DNA from: a bacterium UBP2_UBA4780 | GTDB lineage: Bacteria > Edwardsbacteria > AC1 > EtOH8 | Length of the DNA: 6,792 nucleotides | Assembly (NCBI GenBank): GCA_002403115.1 | Contig: DHHE01000229.1 | Coordinates: 1-6,792, forward strand | Direction of reading: 5' to 3' | Shown here: positions 1 to 4,831 of the stretch, in pieces | Position numbering within the stretch: position 1 is the first letter of the stretch | Layout: each line of letters opens with the position of its first letter | Program-made: the position numbers and the translations under genes | Notes under the pieces: generated by a model | What the model saw: the letters and a program-made list of their open reading frames with translations, nothing else | Databases searched by the model: none | What the model was told of the DNA's origin: nothing

Positions 1-68
1 AAGAGAAAGCGGGAAAGTAGTAAAGCTTTAACAAGCTCTGTAGATTTGTAACGATTTAAAACCTAAGA

Positions 69-95
69 GTTATACCCCTCTAATTCCCCTGTAAA
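69..95 (-). promoter_or_regulatory. Possible leftward sigma70-type promoter
   Basis: On the minus strand TTTACA (95-90) and TATAAC (74-69) each match the sigma70 consensus at five of six positions, but the spacer is only 15 bp, shorter than the optimal 17. It lies in the AT-rich 196-bp end of the window and would drive a gene beyond the left edge. An AT-rich region produces such matches by chance, so this is tentative. Confidence 0.3.
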
Positions 96-130
96 ACCCA
101 CACTAAAACCCGAAGAGCCACAATGTTTTG

Positions 131-188
131 CCACCAAAACACACCAAACAAACTAAGTGCTTTTGGAGCCTTTCGTGTTTTCCGGTGG
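131..188 (-). other. Two-tier inverted repeat just after tolQ
   Basis: Beginning 8 nt after the tolQ stop, the coding strand reads CCACC-GG-AAAACAC and, further on, GTGTTTTGGTGG. These pair over 12 bp with a 2-nt bulge. Inside the 32-nt loop a second CCAAA/TTTGG stem (144-148 with 162-166) is possible. The 3' flank is CAAAACATTG, not a U-tract. A transcript-end structure for tolQ is plausible; intrinsic termination is not supported. Confidence 0.4.
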
Positions 189-196
189 TTATGGAT

Positions 197-880
197 TTAC
201 TTCATCGAGTGTATGCGCAGGTCGCCCAGGAACTCCGAAGACAGGTTGTCCATCTGGGCCGACATGCTGCGGAGGCGGCTGGTGAAGGCGTTGTAGGCCA
301 TGGCCGCCGGGATGGCCACCACCAGCCCGGCGATGGTGGTCACCAGGGCCTCGGCGATGCCCGGGGCCACCACCTGGATGCTGGTGGAGCCGAAGCGCTT
401 GATGTCCAGGAAGGCGATCATGATGCCCCAGACCGTGCCCAGCAGCCCCAGCAGGGGGGAGACGGTGGCGATGGTGGCCAGGGAGATCAGCCGGTGGCTC
501 AGGCGCTCCACCTGCTCCACCGTCTCCCGCTCCATGGCCGCCTGGACGTTGGGCAGGACCTCGGGCGAGAAGCGGATCTTCTCGCCGCCGGAGAGCCGCT
601 GGGCCTCGGCCAGCCCCTCGGCCAGCACGCTGAATCCCGGCGAGGCGGTCAGCGACTCGGTGAACGGGTCGCCCACGCCCTGCCTTTTCTTGAAGCGCTC
701 CATAAATCTCCGGTTGGCCCGGGCCGCGGCCTTGAGGGCCCCGCTCTTGTGGATGATGGCGGCCCAGGAGTATATGGAAAGGACCAGCAGGCACAGCATG
801 ATGGCGTTGGTGAAGATGTCGTAGCCGACCAGTATCCCCAGATTGTTGCCGCGGTCGACGGTTTGGATGAGTTTAAGCAT
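197..880 (-). CDS. tolQ: TolQ (MotA/TolQ/ExbB proton-channel family inner-membrane protein)
   Basis: Inner-membrane subunit of a proton-driven motor; in the Tol-Pal system TolQ with TolR energises TolA for outer-membrane constriction at division. The 227 residues match TolQ length (about 230). Three membrane segments are visible: about 22-42 (ending SIYSWAAIIHK, a TolQ-like signature), 133-157 and 170-196. Between the first two lies the large cytoplasmic loop. The second and third carry the family core, TVSPLLGLLGTVWGIMIAF (139-157) and VAPGIAEALVTTIAGLVVAI (171-190). Thr149 and Thr181 sit where the family has its functionally important channel threonines. An AGGA Shine-Dalgarno sequence lies about 9 nt before the ATG at 880. 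ExbB is the main alternative, but the length and the YSWA motif favour TolQ. No tolR/exbD partner follows within the remaining 196 bp, and the upstream neighbour is a TPR gene unrelated to classical tol operons. Confidence 0.88.
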   Translation of the reverse strand: MLKLIQTVDRGNNLGILVGYDIFTNAIMLCLLVLSIYSWAAIIHKSGALKAAARANRRFMERFKKRQGVGDPFTESLTASPGFSVLAEGLAEAQRLSGGEKIRFSPEVLPNVQAAMERETVEQVERLSHRLISLATIATVSPLLGLLGTVWGIMIAFLDIKRFGSTSIQVVAPGIAEALVTTIAGLVVAIPAAMAYNAFTSRLRSMSAQMDNLSSEFLGDLRIHSMK

Positions 881-984
881 CTCTCTAATTCCTGTTCGTG
901 CTTGCTAAATATCGCATGCCGCCTTGTACGAGCCTTACAGAGGTTTCATGCTTTCCTGGATTCCTTATCAATTTCATCCTCCGT

Positions 985-1001
985 TTTCCCGAACCGGGAA
1001 A
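985..1001 (-). other. Short hairpin just after the TPR gene
   Basis: On the coding strand TTTCCCG and CGGGAAA form a 7-bp perfect stem around the 3-nt loop GTT. It begins 7 nt after the TAA stop. It is followed by ACGGAGG rather than a U-run, so termination is doubtful. It could be a weak pause or a 3'-end protecting structure. Confidence 0.4.
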
Positions 1002-1008
1002 GCTCAAA

Positions 1009-2214
1009 TTACTTCGCCGCGTCCGGCGGAAGTTTGACCGGGAACTCCCGGGCCTTCGATGCCAGGTCATTGTCGCCTGCCTCTCTGGCCGCCGCCAGGG
1101 CCAGGCCGGCGGATTCCCGCGCCTGGCCGGAGTCGCCTTTGGCGGCGTACAGCTCCGCCAGGCAGAGATAGTTGCCGGCCAGCTCGGCATGGAACCCGTT
1201 CTCGATGTCCAGAGCGACGGCCTTCCGGTAGTGCTCCTCGGCCTTTTGGTGGTCGCCTCTCTTCGCGCTGACGCCCCCCAGGCCGCTATACGCGCCCTCC
1301 ATGCCCTCCGGGTCGCCGACCTCCCGGGAGACCGCCAGCTGCCGCTCGAAGCACCCAGCCGCTTCCCGCAAGACGCCGGTCTCCGCCAGTATCTGCCCCA
1401 TGTTGCCCAGGGCTTGAAGGATGCCGATCTTGTAGCCCAGCTTCTCGGAGAGCTCCAGCTTGTCCCGGTAGCATTCCAGGGCCCGCTGATTCTCGCCGCG
1501 CCGGTTGTGGATGTTCCCGATGTTCCCCACCGCCACGCTGAGGTTGGCCGTGTCGCCGAATCTGTGGGCCGACCGCAGCTGTTTTTGATAGAACTCCAGC
1601 GCCAGGTCCAGCTTGTTCTGGTAGAAGTGGACGTTCCCCATGCTGCCGAACAAGGTGGTCGAAAACGTGTTGTCGTTGGCGCGCTGCGATATCTCCATGC
1701 AGCGGTTGAGGCATTCCATGGCCTCGCCATATCTGCCTTGCAGCATGTGCATCTGGCTCAGGTTCCCCAGCCCGCTCATCAGGTGCCTGCTGTCGCCGCC
1801 CATTTCGGCCCGTTCGATCAGTCTCCGAAAACACTCCTCGGCCTTCCGGTTGTCGCCGGAAAAGCGGTATGAAAGCCCGATCTCGTTGGTGGTCTGATTT
1901 ATCCCGTATTCATCGCTCAGCTGATTGTATACCTCCAGGGCCCTTTCGAGCGGGGCCAGGAAATCCTGGCCCCTTCCCATGTACCTGAGCAGGCGGATGC
2001 GCTTGACCTCGGAATCGGCCTCCCGTTTCCTGTCCCCGGCCGACCTGGCGAATTCGCAGTTGTTGTTCAGGACGGCCAGGGATTCCTCCCAATCGCCCGA
2101 CAGGTCCAGCAGCTCGGCCCGTTGCCGGTGAACGTCGTAGGCGTAGTAGCGGCCGCCGGCCCGCAGCCACAGTTCCCTCGTGCCGTGCCGTTGCTGACGG
2201 CTTTGATCGGCCAT
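1009..2214 (-). CDS. TPR repeat protein with strictly 40-residue units, function unknown
   Basis: A 401-residue protein that is almost entirely helical repeat. Helix-A segments recur in exact 40-residue phase: SGLGNLSQMHMLQG (147-160), LFGSMGNVHFYQN (188-200), VAVGNIGNIHNRRG (227-240), QALGNMGQILAETG (267-280), AYSGLGGVSAKRG (308-320) and NYLCLAELYAAKG (348-360). Degenerate copies cover about 27-40, 67-80 and 107-120. Turn glycines end nearly every helix A (40, 80, 120, 160, 240, 280, 320, 360), so about nine units follow with no insertion. The GN-containing, 40-residue spacing resembles TPR_12/LGN-type tandem repeats rather than the classic 34-residue TPR; such arrays act as protein-binding scaffolds. 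There is no signal peptide, membrane segment or enzymatic domain, so a cytoplasmic adaptor is likely. Residues 5-26 look like the second helix of a missing earlier unit, so the N-terminus may be truncated. The ATG at 2214 is the first start after an in-frame stop; its nearest SD-like AAGG is 14 nt away. The partner is unknown. Confidence 0.85.
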   Translation of the reverse strand: MADQSRQQRHGTRELWLRAGGRYYAYDVHRQRAELLDLSGDWEESLAVLNNNCEFARSAGDRKREADSEVKRIRLLRYMGRGQDFLAPLERALEVYNQLSDEYGINQTTNEIGLSYRFSGDNRKAEECFRRLIERAEMGGDSRHLMSGLGNLSQMHMLQGRYGEAMECLNRCMEISQRANDNTFSTTLFGSMGNVHFYQNKLDLALEFYQKQLRSAHRFGDTANLSVAVGNIGNIHNRRGENQRALECYRDKLELSEKLGYKIGILQALGNMGQILAETGVLREAAGCFERQLAVSREVGDPEGMEGAYSGLGGVSAKRGDHQKAEEHYRKAVALDIENGFHAELAGNYLCLAELYAAKGDSGQARESAGLALAAAREAGDNDLASKAREFPVKLPPDAAK

Positions 2215-2262
2215 GGTTGATCACGGCGCCTTATTGTTCCGTCAACGGGGATCGCTCAGCCG

Positions 2263-2291
2263 CGCTTTTACCGGCCTGATCATGTAAAGCG
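2263..2291 (-). other. Stem-loop just after purE
   Basis: On the coding strand CGCTTTAC (2291-2284) pairs with GTAAAAGCG (2271-2263), an 8-bp stem with one bulged base and a 12-nt loop. It starts 8 nt after the purE stop codon. No U-tract follows, so it is not a classical intrinsic terminator. It may instead act as a 3'-end stabiliser or processing structure. A stem this short could occur by chance. Confidence 0.35.
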
Positions 2292-2299
2292 AGACTGCC

Positions 2300-2800
2300 T
2301 CACCCCGCGAACTTCTTCTCTATCTCCTCCGACTTCCTCTCCACGTCCCGCTTCATCCTGGCCCGCATCTCCTCCAGCTTGCCGGCGATCTCCGGGTACT
2401 TTATGGAAAGTATCTGCCCGGCCAGGATGGCCGCGTTGCGGGCGCCGTCCACCGCCACCGTGGCCACCGGCACCCCGGGCGGCATCTGCACCGTGGCGTA
2501 CAGGGCGTCCACCCCGGAAAGCGCCCCTGACTTGAGGGGGACGCCGATCACCGGCAGGGTGGTGTGGGCCGCCACCGCCCCGGCCAGGTGGGCCGCCAGC
2601 CCGGCCCCGGCGATCATCACCTCGATGCCCGCCTCCCGGGCGCTCTTGGAGTACTCCTGGACCTTCTCCGGGATGCGGTGGGCCGAGATCACCTTGACCT
2701 CGAAAGCGATCCCCATCTCCCTGAGGGCCTCGACCGCCTTCTCCATCACCGGCAGGTCGGAATCGGAGCCCATTAGGACCGCCACTTTTGCTTTTGGCAT
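2300..2800 (-). CDS. purE: 5-(carboxyamino)imidazole ribonucleotide mutase (class I PurE)
   Basis: Catalyses the shift of the carboxylate in N5-CAIR to give CAIR during de novo purine synthesis; the family forms octamers in the cytoplasm. The 166-residue protein has the nucleotide-phosphate loop MGSDSD (10-15) and SAHR (39-42) with catalytic His41. AGAGLAAHLAG (64-74) and the signature GVPLKSGALSGVDALYATVQ (86-105) with MPPGVPVATVAV follow, giving class I rather than class II. Residue 43 is Ile where SAHRT is typical, and residue 68 is Leu where AGAGG is typical. The C-terminus (141-166) is a Lys/Glu-rich helix, common in the family. A partial Shine-Dalgarno sequence, AGGGA, lies about 4 nt before the ATG. 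The usual partner purK, which makes N5-CAIR, is not in the window. The 75-bp gap from greA holds no convincing terminator. Confidence 0.96.
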   Translation of the reverse strand: MPKAKVAVLMGSDSDLPVMEKAVEALREMGIAFEVKVISAHRIPEKVQEYSKSAREAGIEVMIAGAGLAAHLAGAVAAHTTLPVIGVPLKSGALSGVDALYATVQMPPGVPVATVAVDGARNAAILAGQILSIKYPEIAGKLEEMRARMKRDVERKSEEIEKKFAG

Positions 2801-2875
2801 GTTTCCCTGTTTGATGAATTGAAGAAGCTCAAAACGCGAAATTCACAGAACATTCGCATTTGTTTTGGTAATTGG

Positions 2876-3346
2876 TCATTCCAGCGAAAGCACCCGGTAG
2901 CGTATGGTCCCGGCCGGGACTTTTATCTCCACCTGGTCGCCGGGCTTCTTTCCCAGCAGCCCCTTGCCGATGGGGCTGTCCACCGATATCTTGCCGCTGT
3001 CGAAGTCCGACTCGTGAGGCCCCACCAGGGTGTAGCTCTCCTCGACCCCGTCCCCCAGGTCGCGGACCCTGACCGTCCGGCCGAAGACAACCACCCCGCT
3101 GGCCACATGTTTCGGGTCGATGACCTCGGCCCGGGCCAGGTCATGTTGCAGCTGGCTGATCCGGGCCTCGATCAGGGCCTGCTTGTCCTTGGCGGCGTGA
3201 TACTCCGCGTTCTCCGACAGGTCCCCCAGCCCCCGGGCCTGGGCGATGGCCGCCGAGGTCTCCGGCCGCTCCACCTTCTGCAGGCGCTCCAGCTCGGCCC
3301 TCAGCTTCTCCAGCCCCTCCTTGGAGACCACTATGCGTTCGGTCAT
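2876..3346 (-). CDS. greA: Transcription elongation (transcript cleavage) factor GreA
   Basis: GreA enters the secondary channel of RNA polymerase and stimulates hydrolysis of backtracked RNA, rescuing stalled complexes. The 156 residues match the family's usual length of about 158. Residues 1-75 form the N-terminal coiled coil. Its tip motif, GDLSENAEYHAAK (41-53), contains Asp42 and Glu45, the equivalents of the acidic pair that holds the catalytic metal. The C-terminal FKBP-like domain includes GRTVRVRD (89-96), the conserved SPIGKGLLGKKPGD (124-137) and VEIKVPAGTIRYRVLSLE at the end. No key residue is missing. The ATG at 3346 gives the standard N-terminus (MTERIVVSKEGLEKL), and no upstream start exists in this frame before non-family sequence. 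The start sits on the stop of a possible leader ORF, and a 58-bp gap separates it from folC, so co-transcription is plausible. Confidence 0.97.
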   Translation of the reverse strand: MTERIVVSKEGLEKLRAELERLQKVERPETSAAIAQARGLGDLSENAEYHAAKDKQALIEARISQLQHDLARAEVIDPKHVASGVVVFGRTVRVRDLGDGVEESYTLVGPHESDFDSGKISVDSPIGKGLLGKKPGDQVEIKVPAGTIRYRVLSLE

Positions 3347-3360
3347 GATACTATATTCAT
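3343..3360 (-). CDS. Possible five-codon leader ORF (MNIVS) ahead of greA
   Basis: On the minus strand an ATG at 3360 opens the frame Met-Asn-Ile-Val-Ser-stop. Its TGA (3345-3343) shares bases with the greA ATG (3346-3344) in the form ATGA. The only good Shine-Dalgarno sequence in the gap, GAGGAA (3375-3370), is 9 nt from this first ATG but 23 nt from the greA ATG. The layout therefore fits ribosomes loading at the mini-ORF and reinitiating on greA. Chance is possible, since the ORF is tiny. Translation is inferred, not shown. Confidence 0.4.
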   Translation of the reverse strand: MNIVS

Positions 3361-3404
3361 ATGGTGTGTTTCCTCAGGGCCCGTCCGCCCTCCGCCCCTT
3401 CGGG

Positions 3405-4745
3405 TCACTTCATCCCCGGCCGGCCCATCAGCTCCAGGGCCTCCCCCACCAGGAACAGGGAGCCGGTGACGATGATCATGTCCTGCTCGGCCGCCAGCTC
3501 CCTGGCGCGCTCCAGGGCCGTCTCCAGGTGGTCGGTCTCGATGGCCGCTATCCCCAGCCGCGACAGCTCCAGCTTGATGGCCTCGGGGGCCGCCGCCCGG
3601 CTGTGCCTGGCCTTGGTGATTATCACCGCCTTGGTGTCCCGGGCCAGGTTGGTCACGATGCCCGAAAGGTCCTTGTTGGCCGAGATGCCCAGCACCAGGA
3701 TCTGGGGCCGGCCCGGGAAAAGGGCCTCGGCCGCCTTCTTCAGCCGGTAGGCCGAGTAGTCGTTGTGGGCCCCGTCCAGCACCGTCAGCGGATTCTGGGA
3801 CACCACCTGGAACCTGCCGCACCAGTTGACCGACCGGAAACCCTGTCGCACGGCGTCGTCCGGCACCGTCTGGTTGCGGTACTGCAGGCTGCGCAGGATG
3901 CCGAAGGCCACGGCCGCGTTCTCGGCCTGGAACTCCCCGGCCAGGCCGACCGTCAGGCTGGTCATCTTGCCGAAGGTGCCGGCCAGGTCGATCAATATCT
4001 GCTGGGCGTCCTGTTCCACGATCCTGAAGCCCAGGTCCTTGCCCACCTGGAACAGCCTGGCGTTGTGCTGCTGGGCCGCCTGGAAGATGACCTTGCCGGC
4101 CTCGGTGCTCTGGGGGGCAGTGACCACCAGGCCGTCCTGCCTGATGATGCCGGCCTTCTCCCTGGCGATCTCGGTCAGGGTGTTGCCCAACACGTCGGTG
4201 TGGTCCAGGCTGATGTTGGTGATGCCCGAGACCCTGGGGTTGACGGTGTTGGTGCAGTCCAGCCGTCCGCCCATCCCGGCCTCCAGCACCGCCCACTCCA
4301 CCCCCATCTCCTGGAAGTAGAGGAAGGCCATGGCCGTCAATATCTCGAACACCGTGGCCTGCTGGGTCTTGGCAATGCCCGGGCCGGGGCGGCGTTTCTC
4401 CAGGAAGGGCATGAGCCACTCCACCCTTTGGGCGAAGTCCCTCTCCAGGATGCTCCGGCCGTTGTGCTTGATCCGCTCGCAGAAGCTGATCAGGTGGGGC
4501 GAGGTGTAGAGCCCGGTGGCGTGGCCCTGGGCCCTCAGGGCCGATTCCACCAAGGCCGCGGTCGAACCCTTGCCCTTGGTGCCGGCGATCAGTATCGACT
4601 TGAACGACTGCTGGGGATTGCCCAGATCGTTCAGCAACTCCCTGAAGCTGGCCAGATCGTAATGGGGATCCTTGTACTTGAGGCCGGTCTGCTTCTCCAG
4701 GTCCCAGAACGACATCAGGTAGTCGACGGCTTCCTGGTAGGTCAT
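3405..4745 (-). CDS. folC: Folylpolyglutamate synthase / dihydrofolate synthase
   Basis: Cytoplasmic Mur-ligase-like enzyme that uses ATP to add glutamate to folates, and in bifunctional members also to dihydropteroate; polyglutamylation retains and activates the cofactor. At 446 residues it is a normal length. The ATP P-loop is AGTKGKGS (54-61), with K where N is more usual. Next come the LYTSPHL loop (79-85), LEAGMGGRLDCTN (154-166), and SLDHTDVLG (179-187) with the metal-ligand-type His182. REKAGI (195-200) carries Lys197, the position of the carbamylated lysine in the family. The C-terminal domain has FQAENAAVA (272-280), WCGRF (308-312, where WPGR is common) and DGAHN (324-328). All catalytic landmarks are present. 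No Shine-Dalgarno sequence is visible before the ATG, although the MTYQEAVDYL opening fits the family. Sequence alone does not show whether it also has dihydrofolate synthase activity. Confidence 0.95.
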   Translation of the reverse strand: MTYQEAVDYLMSFWDLEKQTGLKYKDPHYDLASFRELLNDLGNPQQSFKSILIAGTKGKGSTAALVESALRAQGHATGLYTSPHLISFCERIKHNGRSILERDFAQRVEWLMPFLEKRRPGPGIAKTQQATVFEILTAMAFLYFQEMGVEWAVLEAGMGGRLDCTNTVNPRVSGITNISLDHTDVLGNTLTEIAREKAGIIRQDGLVVTAPQSTEAGKVIFQAAQQHNARLFQVGKDLGFRIVEQDAQQILIDLAGTFGKMTSLTVGLAGEFQAENAAVAFGILRSLQYRNQTVPDDAVRQGFRSVNWCGRFQVVSQNPLTVLDGAHNDYSAYRLKKAAEALFPGRPQILVLGISANKDLSGIVTNLARDTKAVIITKARHSRAAAPEAIKLELSRLGIAAIETDHLETALERARELAAEQDMIIVTGSLFLVGEALELMGRPGMK

Positions 4746-4770
4746 GAGCTGATAGATGCTGGGTAATTCT

Positions 4771-4804
4771 ACCTAACCCCTTCCCTCGAGGGAAGGGGTT
4801 AGGT
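4771..4804. repeat. Perfect 34-bp palindrome, probably a dispersed intergenic repeat
   Basis: The left arm begins ACCTAACCCCTTCCC, the centre is TCGA, and the right arm is its exact reverse complement, so all 34 bases are self-complementary. It lies between the propeller stop and the folC start, 25 nt upstream of the folC ATG. On the coding (minus) strand it is preceded by an A-rich stretch and followed by AGAATTACCC, with no U-run, so it is not a canonical terminator for the propeller gene. On the plus strand a T6 run (4815-4820) follows after 10 nt. Translated, one strand reads LTPSLEGRG, a tail I associate with short dispersed GC-rich palindromes in many bacterial genomes. The palindrome is seen directly; dispersal is inferred from its look alone. 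Confidence 0.7.
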
Positions 4805-4831
4805 CCGTATCCGGTTTTTTATTAGATGATT

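Noticed and set aside
21..30. 10-bp palindrome TAAAGCTTTA
   Set aside because: It is short and AT-rich, so expected by chance, and no feature depends on it.
46..75. Plus-strand TTGTAA ... TTATAC promoter
   Set aside because: The -10 match is poor and there is no plus-strand gene to drive.
102..119. GGCTCTTCGGGTTTTAG on the minus strand as a tolQ terminator
   Set aside because: The stem relies mostly on G-U pairs and the U-tract is short, so termination is not supported.
898..1872. Plus-strand open frame (324 codons) opposite the TPR gene
   Set aside because: It is an antisense shadow of a repeat gene, with low-complexity composition and no conserved motif.
2836..2857. GCGAA/TTCGC inverted repeat after greA as a terminator
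   Set aside because: The stem is only 5 bp with a 12-nt loop, and only four Ts follow, interrupted; it is too weak to call.
3246..4766. Long plus-strand open frame (506 codons) opposite folC and part of greA
   Set aside because: It is an antisense shadow; the minus strand carries all conserved FolC and GreA motifs.
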